Shown: positions 1-10,832, numbered from the stretch's first letter. The stretch: 64,000 bases of DNA from Adiantum capillus-veneris (GCA_014529385.2 CM043948.1:74608791-74672790); one strand, 5' to 3'. Numbers and translations: made by a program. Notes: a model not told the origin generated them from the letters alone.

Positions 1-270
1 CTCTTTCTTGTATTTTTCTTGACAAGTATTGTAGAGGGTGAGGGACCCTTGTAGGGTGAGGGATCCTCTTGGCCTGGTGACCTCTCTGATTGATCTTCAC
101 CAATTGACTCTTCTTCAGATCTGTCCTGAAAAAAGTCAACAGTTCTTTTGGCAGAAACATTAAGCAACTGAGCCTGCAAAGGCTGAAATCCTGGCACAAG
201 CTCTGGGTCTGGTTTCAGCCTCTTCTGCCTACTGGACCTTAATCCTATTCATCAGGAAACATAACAAGTC

Positions 271-278
271 TCACTCTC

Positions 279-368
<90 letters not shown>
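271..368. repeat. (CT)n microsatellite
   Basis: About 98 bp of almost pure CT dinucleotide, interrupted once by CCC. Open frames through it are Ser-Leu repeats and not genes. The upstream 1-270 holds no ORF or element I recognise. Confidence 0.97.
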
Positions 369-370
<2 letters not shown>

Positions 371-483
371 AAGAACATTAGAAAACACACTGACGGACGC
401 AAAGCGGACCCCGAACCCCGACGGCCTCTAAAACGCCGGGGGCCGAATGGCTCGCCTCGAGCCTGCCACGGTAAAGCGAACAG

Positions 484-520
484 GGGGCACCACCTAGCTT
501 TGAGCGGCTAGGACGCAAAG
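484..520. repeat. Short motif shared with the 16.6-kb element
   Basis: A GGGGCACCACCTAG...CTAGGACGCAAA block of about 37 bp recurs with a few changes at 23846-23884, inside the 3' region of the 16.6-kb gypsy element. In both places a (GA)n tract follows within about 100 bp (555-577 here). This suggests that 370-600 is a remnant of a related retroelement. Confidence 0.5.
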
Positions 521-554
521 CCCACGATGATATGAACACCGCAAGCCTACACAC

Positions 555-577
555 AGAGAGAGAGAGAGAGAGAGAGA
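555..577. repeat. (GA)n microsatellite
   Basis: Short GA tract. The following 578-1372 is non-repetitive sequence in which I see no convincing gene; the two overlapping plus-strand frames at 643-977 have no recognisable domain. Confidence 0.9.
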
Positions 578-1371
578 ACACTCACAATTGATGAAAACAA
601 CCTCGGGGTGTGAGGGTGAATTATTTCTGTAATATTTAGAAGGTGGTATGCCGTGGTGGTAGAGAGGTAGGGGAAAGAGATGGTGCAAGCTACTTGGTGC
701 GTTCTCTAGGGCGACTCAATGACTGTGAATGTTCATTGCCAAGAGCGTGCATACGTGTGTGCATCGACCATTGGAGTCGAGAGATGGGTGTGGTTCCCTT
801 CGCATGGTGCAATTTCCAAGGCAAACCCAACACACAAGACCCCCTCCCCGTGATGGTGATGGTGTCAATCCCTCCTACTACACTCTACCCAATGCTTGGT
901 TCCACATAAGTTGCTCCCCCCTCGATAGTGACCTCTCAGTGCCAATTTATAGGTGTTGGCTGCTTGGATTATGGTAATCCCAGTGTGGTTAGGGTAATCT
1001 TAATCGGGGAGACAAAGCAAGTGGTGGGCCCGGTGTGGTTGACCCTTGCTTTGTTTTGGGGAAGGTTATTAAAAGATGGGAATCTCTAGGTGCGCCTTTG
1101 TCACCATCACCTAGAGAGAGGATATTTACAAAAGGGAAATTTACAATGGCTTGGATGAAAACTGAAGATAATGGTAAAATAACCTAAAATTACTGGGATG
1201 GCATCGAGGTTGCGTGTTGCCGGTGAATGACGAGCTGCCGGTCCGTTGGTGTCGAGCGTACTTCTTTTCGGAGTCGGCCGGGGCATGCCTTTGGCGCATT
1301 TTCTGTTTTTGTCGTTGGCGGCGCCTGCTTTGGATCCTTCTTCTTTCGTTTGTCGATGTCGTAGGCGTTTA

Positions 1372-1372
<1 letters not shown>

Positions 1373-1455
<83 letters not shown>
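1373..1455. repeat. (GT)n microsatellite
   Basis: About 80 bp of GT dinucleotide. His-Thr and Cys-Val ORFs reading through this and the next GT tract on both strands are low-complexity artefacts. Confidence 0.97.
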
Positions 1456-1457
<2 letters not shown>

Positions 1458-1673
1458 TGTGGGAGCATATATGTGTATTTGCGGGTGAGTGCGTATATGT
1501 ATATGTATGTGCGCATGCGTGCGTGGGAACACGGGAAGGGGGGGGGAGTTATATAATGTATATATATATAATATATAATTTTTTCTTTTTTCTTTTTTTT
1601 TCTGTGGCGGATGGCGGACTGCTGCGCATGACGGAAGGAGAGGAGGCGGTAGGATTGGGGTGTGTGTGTGTGG

Positions 1674-1678
<5 letters not shown>

Positions 1679-1737
<59 letters not shown>
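1679..1737. repeat. (GT)n microsatellite
   Basis: A second GT tract, preceded by a short AT-rich stretch (1557-1577) and a T-rich run. The flanking sequence to 1860 is also GT-rich. Confidence 0.97.
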
Positions 1738-1743
<6 letters not shown>

Positions 1744-1886
1744 CTGCCGCAAGGCGCGTGTGTGTGTGTGCTTGGGCTACGGACTGCACGTGAGGGTGTG
1801 GGTGTGTGTGTTTGTTGCGTATGCGGCGCCCAAGAGAGGGTGTGTGTGTGTGAGTGTGTGTGCTGCAGCGCATGGGGGAGAGAGGA

Positions 1887-1979
1887 GACTTGCGCGCTGG
1901 CGGCATCCGGATGGAGGGAGAGAGACTTGCGCGCTGGCGGCATCCGGATGGAGGGAGAGAGACTTGCGCGCTGGCGTGC
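1887..1979. repeat. 37-bp tandem repeat, about 2.5 copies
   Basis: A unit beginning GACTTGCGCGCTGGCGGCAT repeats at 1887, 1924 and 1961 (period 37). It leads into a GA- and G-rich stretch. Confidence 0.9.
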
Positions 1980-1999
1980 CGTGAGAGGGAGAGTGAGGG

Positions 2000-2620
2000 A
2001 GAGGGGGAGGGGAGAGGGGTGAGGGGATAAGAGGTAGAGAGAGTGTGTGAGGGAGAGTGAGGGGAAGAGGGGGTATGGCGGGGCATGGGTTTGTGTGGGT
2101 GAGAGGGAGAGGGGGGAGGGTGGTGTTGTCTTGCATGGGCTTAAGGACGAAGGAAAACTAAGTCAATGGGGGGGGGGGGGAATGAGGACGAGGGGGGGGG
2201 GGGGGGGGGGGGGGGGGGATGAGCAGAAGGAGGGTGAGGCGAGCGGGTGGGGAATGGGTTAAGGGGTTGGGCGAAGGGAATATTGGCGGGCCGAAGAGGG
2301 GGGGGTAGAATAGGGTAGAGGGTAAAGGGTAATGGGGGAGTGGGGGGTGAGGGTGAGTGTAAGAGTGAAGGGGGGGGGGTCTCATGCGGCTCACACCGAG
2401 GGAGCACGAGAGAGGGGTTGGGGGGGGGGAATGAATTTCTGCCTGGCCGGGGAGGGTAAATCGGGGGGGGGGGGGGGGGGGGGAATATTAGGGAAGGGGG
2501 TATGTAAGGAAAATGGGGGGGAGAGAGTGCAAGGGTTTTCTCTGATGCCTGTAGGGCGGGAGGGGAAAAATGAGTTACGGTGAGGGGGTACTGAGAGTGG
2601 GGGGGGGGGGGGTGAAATGA
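2000..2620. repeat. G-rich region with long G homopolymers
   Basis: Strongly strand-asymmetric purine-rich sequence with G runs of about 13 (2168-2180), 27 (2192-2218), 21 (2463-2483) and about 12 (2600-2611). No gene is credible here; ORFs on the other strand are poly-proline. The G runs could form G-quadruplexes or could be hard-to-assemble homopolymers. Confidence 0.9.
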
Positions 2621-2694
2621 GTTTTTTTTTTCTTTTTCCTTTGATTTTCCAAAAGTCGGCTATCATTAGCCCTCTCTCTTTTGGCTAGAGGCAT

Positions 2695-3874
2695 TCATGC
2701 TTCTAGCCCTTCTTCAATTTCTTCAGGTATAGAGTTAGAGGGTTCTCCCTCTTCTAGAATGTCTAGCATGAATTCTGGGTCAAACCTAAGAAAGTACCTC
2801 TTCAGTCTCCATCCATTGACTCTAGTCTTGTGAATTCTCCCATCTGCCTCCATCAGCTTATAGCTTCCGTTGTCGTAGCGTTTCTTGATGATGAATGATC
2901 CTTCCCATCTGGGTTGAAATTTCTTATCCTTCCTGGTATCGAATCTATTGTCGTATCGCAGCACTAACATGCCTTTTTCCAGTCCTTTCTCTTTAAGCCC
3001 TTGATTGAAAGTGAGTCGGCGTCGTTCTGCCTGTGCTGCATAGTGATTGATTGCTTCTTCCCTATCCAGTTGTAGTCTCTCTAGATCCAAGATGTGGTTT
3101 CTAAGGTTTACGATTGGACGGTGGGTCTGGCTGGCCAAGACTCGTAAGCTGGCTATTTGTACCTCAATGGGTAAAATTGCCTTCTTCCCATAAACTAGAT
3201 GGAAAGGGGTGAAACCTAGTGATGTTCGGAACGTTGTTCTGTAGGCCCAAAGAGCTGCCATGAGATGTTTATCCCAATCTTCTGTATGGTTGTTCACCTG
3301 TTTTGTGATGATCTTGCAAATCATTCCATTTACCTTTTCTACCAGACCATTGCATTGTGGATAGTATGGTGTGGAATGCCGACGTTGTTCTGTAGGCCCA
3401 AAGAGCTGCCATGAGATGTTTATCCCAATCTTCTGTATGGTTGTTCACCTGTTTTGTGATGATCTTGCAAATCATTCCATTTACCTTTTCTACCAGACCA
3501 TTGCATTGTGGATAGTATGGTGTGGAATGCCGACGTGTGATGCCTAACTTCTTCATCAGTTCTCCTACCACATCCCCTTTGAATCCTGGTCCTCTATCTG
3601 ATATTATCTCAAGAGGAGTGCCAAAACGGCAAACGATATGCTCAAAAATGAACTTTGCCACCTCTTGGGCTGTAATGCGGGTGGTGGCCATTGCTTCTGC
3701 CCATCGCGTCATGTATTCTACCCCCACTATGATGTACAGCTTACCTGATTGGGCCCTTGGTAAGGGACCAATTGCATCTCTCATTAGGAAAAATTTGGAC
3801 TCACAAAGGGGCCCTTTAAGGAATTTGACTTTACCTCTCTCTACCAAAACGGGCGTATGGATAATTTTTTGCAA
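2695..3874 (-). pseudogene. gypsy pol: integrase core and C-terminal domain, frameshifted
   Basis: After the foldback insertion the minus-strand frame resumes at DAIGPLPRAQSGK and carries the integrase core (YMTRWAEA, SDRGPGFKGD, TPYYPQCNGLVEKVN, ALWAYRTT). A 151-bp tandem duplication (3231-3536) repeats the segment from CNGLVEK to WAYRTT and shifts the frame, so the core and the C-terminal part (GFTPFHLVYGKKA through WEGSFIIKKRYDNGSYKL to the stop at 2695) lie in two overlapping ORFs. The roughly 25 N-terminal residues of the core ORF come from the inserted foldback, not from integrase. Confidence 0.9.
3231..3536. repeat. 151-bp tandem duplication inside integrase
   Basis: ACGTTGTTCTGTAGGCCC begins at 3231 and again at 3382, and both copies end at GGAATGCCGACGT. 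Copy 1 is 3231-3385 and copy 2 is 3382-3536, with a shared junction of a few bases. The copies look identical by eye, so the event is young. 151 is not a multiple of three, so it frameshifts the ORF. Confidence 0.95.
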
Positions 3875-4233
3875 ACAAACTCCAAAGTTGGCGGAGGTTT
3901 GACAGTTATAATGTCCTCTTCAAGCTCTATCTACTGATATATAGCACGCCATGAGATTCCTCATATTTTAGAAGATTCTTTTTTTTATTCACTTAGATTC
4001 CGACAGAGTTGTCACATCATAGGTGAATCAAAAAAAGAATCTTCTAAAATATGAGAAATCTCATGGCGTGCTCTATATCAGTAGATAGAGCTTGAAGAGG
4101 ACATTCTAACTATCAAACCTCCGCCAACTTTGGAGTTTGCTTGCAAAAATTTATCCATGCGTCCATTTAGGTAGAGAGAGGTAAAGTCAAACTCCTTAAA
4201 GGGCCCCCTTGTGAGTCCAAATTTTGCCTAATG
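3782..4233. mobile_element. 452-bp foldback (MITE-like) insertion
   Basis: Two inverted arms of about 210 bp (3782-3992 and 4024-4233), roughly 93 percent identical by eye, around a loop of about 30 bp. It lies between the integrase codons for FEKWG and DAIGPL; removing it rejoins the frame. The termini read CATTAGG(A/C)AAAATTTGG, sharing CATTAGG and an AA/TTT pattern with the 10.4-kb transposon ends. No clear target-site duplication is visible. Confidence 0.8.
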
Positions 4234-4809
4234 TCCCCATTTCTCAAACGGACCATATGAAATGATAGGGGTTTGTGGCTCGTAGGTTAGCGTGCGATCA
4301 CTGGCCACTTGACAAGCCTTACATGTTTTACACCAATGGTGTACATCTCTGTTCAAACTAGGCCAAAAGTATCCTGCTTGTAGAATCTTCCTACTGGTGA
4401 TATCTAGAGCAAAATGACTACCGCAGACGCCGTCATGGCAGCTTGAGATTACCTCTATGATTTCACTAGAGGTTGGCACCCGCCTGAGAATTTGATCTTT
4501 GCCCTTACAATACAAGTGGTCGTCTATAAGGCGGTACCTAGTAGCCTTCCTTACCAGCCTTTTTTTTTGGCCTTTAGTGTGTCCTGTTGGACATTCTCCT
4601 ATATTCAAAAAGTTGATGATATCCGACATAGCGTCACTGCCTTGGAAGAGGGGTAGCTTTAATTTGATTGCTCCTATGGAAACATCTTGTATTCTTTCTT
4701 TAGCTAGTGCATCTGCCTCTTGATTTTCTGTTCTGGGAATATGGAAGAGCCCTACTGCTTCAAACTTTTTCAGAAGGTCCTTAACTTGGCGAAGTTGACC
4801 AAGTAAAAC
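4228..4809 (-). pseudogene. gypsy pol: end of RNase H and integrase H2C2 zinc finger
   Basis: In frame with the preceding segment after the TAG. It contains the end of the archaeal-type RNase H and then the integrase zinc-binding region (HDGVCGSH followed by CKTCKACQ), ending at FEKWG. That is the point where the integrase core should begin, and the frame is interrupted there by a foldback insertion whose first bases create a stop. Confidence 0.85.
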
Positions 4810-4812
4810 CTA

Positions 4813-5684
4813 ATTTTTGCACTCCCAGGTGCCATTTATCTGCCTTATCAAAAGCAAAGCATCGCCGAACACATTCAAGCGTTGAATTTTTTGTGAAATA
4901 CATTGTTCCAATCCAAGGATTAGGGCTGCATATTCTGCCTCATTGTTAGTGTGGGAGCGTGATAACTGCCCCATGGAGAATACTCTTTCCTGCTGTTCAT
5001 TGAAAATGACCATGCATGCTGCAGACTGATCCATTGTTCTCTTGTATGCTCCGTCAAAGAAAAGAGAGTGAGCTCTCTCTAGCTTAGGGCTCTCTTTATC
5101 TGGTGTTCCTTCCTTTGCTTCCGTGTTGACCTTCAGCTTCTTCTCGTAGTGGCGATGAGTGAGAATTCCTGCTAGACTAGCCCTGGTGGAGTTTTCTACT
5201 TGCATGGTGTAATCAAACTCTTGTAGTCTAATTAACCACTTTGAGATCCTAGATGAGACATCCATGTGTCTCATTACATAAGGAAAAACCTCTTCCATTG
5301 TCAGGATTACAAATGGTCTAGGCAAGAGATAGGAGCGTAATTTTGTGGTAGCAAACATTAGTGCCAGAACCATGTGTTCTACTTCGGTGAATCCCTTCTC
5401 TGATGGGGTCATGACTCGACTAGAGAAGTAAATAGGGCAAATGAAAGAATTTTTGGGATCCTTTTGCATTAGCACTGCTCCCAGAGTATCATTTCCCACA
5501 CTAGGGTTCACATAGAATGGCTCGTCCCACTTAGGAGGTGAAATAGTGGGGAGCTTAGATAGGACTTGCTTTACCTCAGTAAACTGCTGCTCATTCTCTC
5601 CACTCCATGAGAAAATATCCCTTTGGGTGAGTTGTTGTAGGGGAAGGACCACTTGAGATAGCAAGTGAATGAACCTGCTTAAAT
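4813..5684 (-). pseudogene. gypsy pol: RT tail, RNase H and archaeal-type RNase H
   Basis: The frame opens at 5684 in the thumb end of RT (RFIHLLSQVV), passes through a Ty3-type RNase H (LGAVLMQKD, SSRVMTPSEKGFTEVEH) and then a second RNase H with LFFDGAYKR, NNEAEYAALILGLE and GDALLLIRQINGTW, the archaeal-type signature of Tat elements. It stops at a TAG (4810-4812), but the same frame continues directly with the conserved end of that domain (FHIPRTENQEADALAKE), so the TAG is a secondary nonsense mutation, plausibly CAG to TAG. Confidence 0.85.
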
Positions 5685-5686
5685 AT

Positions 5687-5718
5687 CATTAGGGGAATTT
5701 TGAGGTCACTTTTGTGCC
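5687..5718 (+). repeat. Left terminal inverted repeat
   Basis: Matches the reverse complement of 16055-16086 with one mismatch over 32 bases, then continues as a weaker match through a GTAGAGAGAG block to about 5740. 5741-6014 is AT-rich leader with no ORF of note, presumably the transposase promoter and 5' UTR. Confidence 0.9.
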
Positions 5719-6014
5719 CTGTAAGAATATGTAGAGAGAGAATATATACTTTATTTTAAAAATAGTGAAATGTTTGTAAAAAGGTGAGTTTGCGTCCTTT
5801 TTACCTCCACCGAAACATGTCATTGTCAAATCTTTCTAGGATCTTTCGTATTCTAAAAAATACTCCCTCCAAAACTAACGAAAACGTCAGTTCTGGCCCA
5901 AAATTCAAAATTTCCAAAAGCTGAAACAAACCTTTTCTGTGTCGTCTTCTTCCTCGTATCTGCACAGCTTTTTCCTATAGTACTATCTCTAACAAATACT
6001 GTTAACAGACTTCC

Positions 6015-8772
6015 ATGAGGAAGAGAAGAAGCTTATACCATCTACACATTGAGCTAAATGAAGAATATTGTCCAGTGCGCAAGAGAAACAAATGTGCAGA
6101 GGTGTCCTCATCCATATTTGAAGCAATGCGGCAAGATCAAAAAAATCACATTGATCTCTGGACTGATGGAAGATTGTATCCAGTGGACCCAATGACAAAG
6201 AGCACTCCCCCATTCTCAAATTGTTCATCTTTAATAAAATTTGTGGGTGATGGTCAAAGAGGGTTGTTGGGTTATACACAGAGTCTTGCGGCAGAGAGAG
6301 ATATTCTTAAGTTAGAAGATCATTTGACCAAACAAATGATAAATACTCTTAAACAACAACTTGAGGAATGTAAAGAGAGCAACGAAAAGCTACAAACTCA
6401 GCTCAAACAAGCTAGAAGCAAGAATACAATGTTAGGAAACAGACAAAGAGAAAAGAAGTTAAAGAACATTGAAGCCTTGAGACGTGGTGGAGGAGGTTGC
6501 AGCAGGAGAATCAGAGCAGCAAGGTATTGTTATTTTATATGATTCTGCTTATGTTAGGTTGTTAATCTTTTTGTTAGGTTGTTATGCTTATTTTATATGA
6601 TTCTGCTTATGTTAGGTTGTTAATCTTTTTGTTAAGTTGTATTGTGATTCTGCTCCACATTATTATGCTTATGTTATTGTTATTATGCTATTGTTCTTTA
6701 TTAAATGATTAATATTCAGTTAACTTTAATTTAGTTTGTTTATTTTGTTGGTGTCATTTGGACAATAATCAGTTAATTTTGTACCTTTTGATTTAGGACT
6801 TTGCTACAACCAAACTCTGCATCAAACATGGAAATGGCAGCTAAACATTATTGTGATGTTTTACCTATCAAGGTTGCCAAAAAGATTTTCACAGAGAAGA
6901 AGTTTAAAAAGGCAAAGGAGCAGTGCATTGAGGGATTTTTGCAGAGCTCTTGCTTGGACAAGGAGGATGTGCAATATACTATGGATAAGGTAGGCATTAG
7001 CAGAGATGGTTATAGCAAGCTGTTCAGAAATATGAAGTCAAGGTTAAAGCAATGTAAGGTCAGGTCCTCTTTGCTTCCAAAGCCATCCATTGTGCAGCAG
7101 GCAAGGAAAAAGATCAATGAGAGGATAATGGAGATGTTGGGTGAGCCTCACCACATTCATGGTACCTATCATGGTAAAAAGAGGGATCTTCAATTTGACG
7201 AGTTCAATAATATTTTCCTTGACTTGAAGACACTTCAGAAGGAAATGATCAGATTCTATGAGCTGGAGCATACAAAAGCAAATGGTGTTGTCAGTTTTGT
7301 GATAAAGCTTGATGAATGTGAGATTGTTAAGAACAGAAAAATTGAGAGGATTTCCATAACTTTAATGAACAGAGCATTGAAACCGAAGGATACCAAGTAC
7401 TTCAGCGTGCAATCGGAGAAGAATGTCTGGTGGCTAGGTGCTTTTGAAGTAGAGAGTGAAGACTTTGATGTTCTAGATTGGGTTTTCCATCAAACAACAA
7501 TACTCGAAGTCATTAATGCACAAGAATTAGGGGAAAAGCTTGAAGTTGAAGGGTTTGGAAGTTACAGGGTGGAATGGCACATGGGAGGAGACCTTAAAAC
7601 CCTTAAATGTATGTACAATATCTCCAAAGGAGCTATGGCAAAGAGCCCTTGTCTGTATTGTATGGCATCAGCAAAAGAATGTAATCCTGCAAATTGGAAC
7701 AAAGCACCCAATAGGCATACTCAAGATCCAAACTTCAAAGCAGTTTTAAATATTCCACTTGCTAATGTCCACATATGCACTCTGCATGCTCTTTGCAGAA
7801 TTGTGGAGAAAATTGTACATCTCTATGTGGGGTTTGCCTGGAAGTCACAGCCAAAAGCAGCTAGAGATGCTGCAATCAAATGTATTGAAACGGTTTTATC
7901 AGAAATTGGCCTTCACAGTGGTAAGGTTAAGATTGAAACATACCTGAAGAGGTCTTCAAATGGAAACAATGTGCCTAGAAAGGTATCTGTTGGTGGTGTG
8001 AAGGCCAGAGCTTTCCTAGGGTTTCATGGCAAACTAGGAAAGGTAAATGCCAAGAAGGGTTCATCCAATGTGAAGTATAACCAGTGGAAAGCTCTCCACA
8101 ATGCCATCAAAGATCATGGTCTTGAAGGTACATCAAGAAACAAAAAGGCAGAGGTATGGGAATCACTAGACAAAGTATTTTCCTACTGTGATAAGACATC
8201 CTGGGGAAAAAATGATATGCCAAATTTCAAGAAAGTGCTCAATAACTTCAGAAGTGCAATGAAAGATGCTTGGGATCAGGAATTCACACATTACATGGTA
8301 AGTTTTTTATTCCTTTTTAATATGTACATACTTTTAGTTTGGAAGCATATGATTAATCTCATACTTACTAATTATTGACACACTTTTACTTTGCCAGCAT
8401 ATAATTTACAATCACACTCCCTGGTTTTTAAAGAGATGGGGCTCCCTGTCCATATGGTCTACACAAGGCATGGAGAAATCCCATTATCAAGCAAGAACCA
8501 AGTTTTTCAAGCATACAAGACATGGAGGAGGTGCAGTGAAGGCAAACAGCTTGCTTGAGGTTTTCCAATGGTTCTATAGACAAATATGGCATAGAACCAG
8601 ATCAAAAATGACAAAGAAAGCACTACTGAACTCAGATTTAGCAAATGCCTTACACAAGAACAAGCAGAAAAGACAAAATTCATATAATAGTTCATCTGCA
8701 AATGAAAAATTCTTACAATGGCTAGCTACAAGAGAGAGACAAGGTAGAAAGTGGGCCAAAGTACAGGTATGA
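6015..8772 (+). CDS. Putative transposase of the 10.4-kb element (3 exons, 794 aa)
   Basis: Exons 6015-6523, 6797-8297 and 8398-8772 join in frame at GT..AG borders (introns 6524-6796 and 8298-8397) to give 794 aa. Residues about 90-165 are a charged coiled coil ending in a basic patch. The core shows candidate acidic residues D342 (IKLDEC), D435 (HMGGDLKTLK) and E507 (CRIVEK), with C455/C458 (CLYC) and H495/C497/H500 (HICTLH) between the last two. A zinc-binding insert in a DDE fold is the likely reading. The C-terminus (QGMEKSHYQARTKFF, GGGAVKANSLL) resembles the tails of large uncharacterised eukaryotic transposases. The exact superfamily is not established. ATG 6015 is the first in frame. 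The stop lies 6 bp from the stop of the convergent downstream gene. Confidence 0.75.
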
Positions 8773-8778
8773 GCAAAG

Positions 8779-10287
8779 TCAGTCTTTTGATGAAGGTACA
8801 TCAACTTCACCCCTAAACTTCAGAAACTTCTGCTTATTGTAGCCTATCATTTGTCTCTTGAGGTCCCCAGAGTGGGCAAGCACATAGGATGCCATTGTTG
8901 CAAAATAACCAGCTCTAGAACCAGTAAGGCCAGGGAAGAATCCAAAAATTCTGATGGCTTCCTCCTTTTCCACCAATATTAACTTCTCTAACCCTGGAGG
9001 AAGCTGATATGAACCAACAACCTTTGTAAGTGCTTTAATTGCAAGCATTGGCAGCAATGGTTCTCTTGTAAACTTGTTATGGAATATAATGACAGTCTCT
9101 TTGTTGAGCTTCCCAATAAAGTGTCCCAAGCTCTGGTTCCTTCCTAAATTTAAGGGTCTGGAACCCTTCCCCCTGCCAAGGAATTTGTCTGTGTCCAGTA
9201 TTTCAATCTGCAAAAATATGTCTTGGTTAATTGTTTAGCACATTAATAAGACAGGGAAAAATGGTCATTAACATACCTTAGGAGACTCATCCTCCTCAAA
9301 CAAGGCAGGTTCCCATATATCAATGGATCTAGTTGGCCTTACTTCATAATCTCTGGTCTTTTCCTCTCCCATATGCTCTATTTTAAGCCTTTTCTGGATC
9401 TCATTGAACTCCTCTTCAGAAGGTACACCCTGTTGCTCATATCTCAGAACAATGTCCTGCACATGTTTTCCAACACTTGAGCTGTCAATAAAATTTTCTG
9501 CCTCTGTGTCCAAGACTGCTAAGGGGCAAGGTGAGTAATCAATAAATCCTATGTCATTAGATCCCCACTCAGCCAAAACTGCCAAAGCATAATCTTCCCT
9601 TAGATCAAAAAGATGTTGAATGTCATTCAGCAAAACATATTCCTTTTTGTTAACTTTGTATGTGGGAAATGCTGTTGTGCAATGCAAAGGATCAACATCT
9701 TCATCCTCAATGTCAACATTCTCCACTTTAGTGATGTTTTCTGCTTTAAATTTTGCAATGTCCAGCATCTCAGTGCTTTGTAGCTTCTCTTCCTCTTCAT
9801 GGAACTCCATCTCTATCTCCTCTTTCTCCTGGTCCTCCTCAGCCTGGGAAATCTGCTTTGGAATCTCTTTGCCCTCTGGTGTTGGGAGTACACTGAAGAA
9901 AGTGATAAGTCCAAGGTCATAATCTACCAACTGGCAATGCATATTACCATGAAATTTGCAAGGCTTTATGATTTTTTGCCAGTCTGGATGAAGGCTTGAC
10001 CACTTCTTTGCAATACCTGTCCTTGACAAGCTACCTGCTTTGCATATATCAACAAAATGAACAAGATTGTCAAGTCTGTGATCTCTGATCAATTCTGTAT
10101 ATATCTCTTTCAAGTCACTAATTTGTGTAGAGAAGCCATCCACAAGTGCTTGAAGATCAAAGGCAGCATTAAAAATCTGTTTGGCACTTTGAAATCTTGT
10201 AAGTTCATTAACTTTGTAAAGAAAAGACATCAGCCTATCATCAGCGGTCTCTTGTATATCCTCTGTATCCATTATGACAATCCACAA
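8779..10287 (-). CDS. Orphan protein B of the 10.4-kb element (2 exons, about 479 aa)
   Basis: Exon 1 is 9277-10287 and exon 2 is 8779-9207, joined at a GTATGT donor and a CAG acceptor with the frame preserved. The first ATG is at 10287; a second in-frame ATG at 10272 (MDTEDIQE) may be the real start. I do not recognise the family. The N-terminal 130 residues look alpha-helical, a CKFHGNMHC cluster sits near residue 130, residues about 155-185 are strongly acidic (EEDQEKEEIEMEFHEEEEK), and the C-terminal exon is more hydrophobic and glycine-rich. It converges on the transposase gene with stops 6 bp apart, so the two transcripts probably overlap, and it diverges from the H3/ULP1 gene across about 1.5 kb. 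A transposition accessory role is inferred only from position. Confidence 0.65.
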
Positions 10288-10776
10288 ATGCTCAGCTGAA
10301 AAAGAGAAAAGAGAAGTCTATCAAGACATTAACCACCCTTCTTTATATCAAGTCTACAAACAAATTAAAAGCATAAAATTGTCAAGCAAAAGGCGCACAA
10401 ATTAAGCGCAAGCAAAAAAGAATTACATAAAATTGTGACATGCTATGTTTGTCACTTGCTATGCGAACTTTGAGAAGTTAAGAGAAACTCGTCACTCACT
10501 AACAACGCGCACAATGTGACACTTGGTACGCGTTTTCCTATTGCTAGGAAGAGGTTGACGTCCACCAAAATCGCGCACGGGTGTCGCAGTGTGTCGCTTG
10601 GAGGGTTGGAGGCTTAAATTCGAAGCCTTGTGAATGACAATAAGCGAATCAACGGGTTGGGTAGGTTCCTTTTATGGGCAAAAACGCCGCCTCGGGAAGT
10701 GTGCAAATCCGTTGCCGCCTCGAAGTTTGGTCCAACGGCTAGTTTTTATGCGCCTAGGGACTTGCGCCATGCACCC

Positions 10777-10784
10777 TATATAAA
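10777..10784 (+). promoter_or_regulatory. Candidate TATA box for the H3/ULP1 gene
   Basis: TATATAAA in the context CACCCTATATAAACATCC. It is the best plus-strand TATA box between the divergent genes, about 1 kb upstream of the ATG at 11788. This would imply a long leader, possibly spliced, because GGTAAGTG donor-like motifs recur in the repeats downstream. Confidence 0.45.
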
Positions 10785-10832
10785 CATCCTCAGAGCCCAA
10801 ACTAAGCGCATTTTGAATGAGGTTTTGAAGGA

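Larger units (their letters stand above)
2695..5686 (-). mobile_element. Decayed Tat-like Ty3/gypsy pol remnant
   Basis: On the minus strand the order is RT end, RNase H, archaeal-type RNase H, H2C2 zinc finger, integrase core, integrase C-terminus. A second RNase H before integrase is characteristic of Tat-clade plant gypsy elements. The 5' part (gag, protease, most of RT) is missing: the frame stops exactly where the terminal repeat of the 10.4-kb transposon begins (5687). The remnant also carries an in-frame stop, a foldback insertion and a frameshifting duplication, so it cannot encode a working polyprotein. I cannot identify LTRs for it. Confidence 0.85.

Noticed and set aside
1107-2086. 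Long minus-strand ORFs of 278 and 298 aa
   Set aside because: They are His/Thr and Ser/Pro repeats produced by GT, GA and G tracts, overlap in several frames and have no domain.
3774-4248. Possible 9-bp target duplication of the foldback (CATCTCTCA against CATTTCTCA)
   Set aside because: Using these borders would leave the integrase frame broken in the empty site, whereas the CATTAGG borders rejoin it.
9620-9999. Plus-strand Ser-rich ORFs opposite orphan B
   Set aside because: Antisense shadow of the acidic Glu-rich region.
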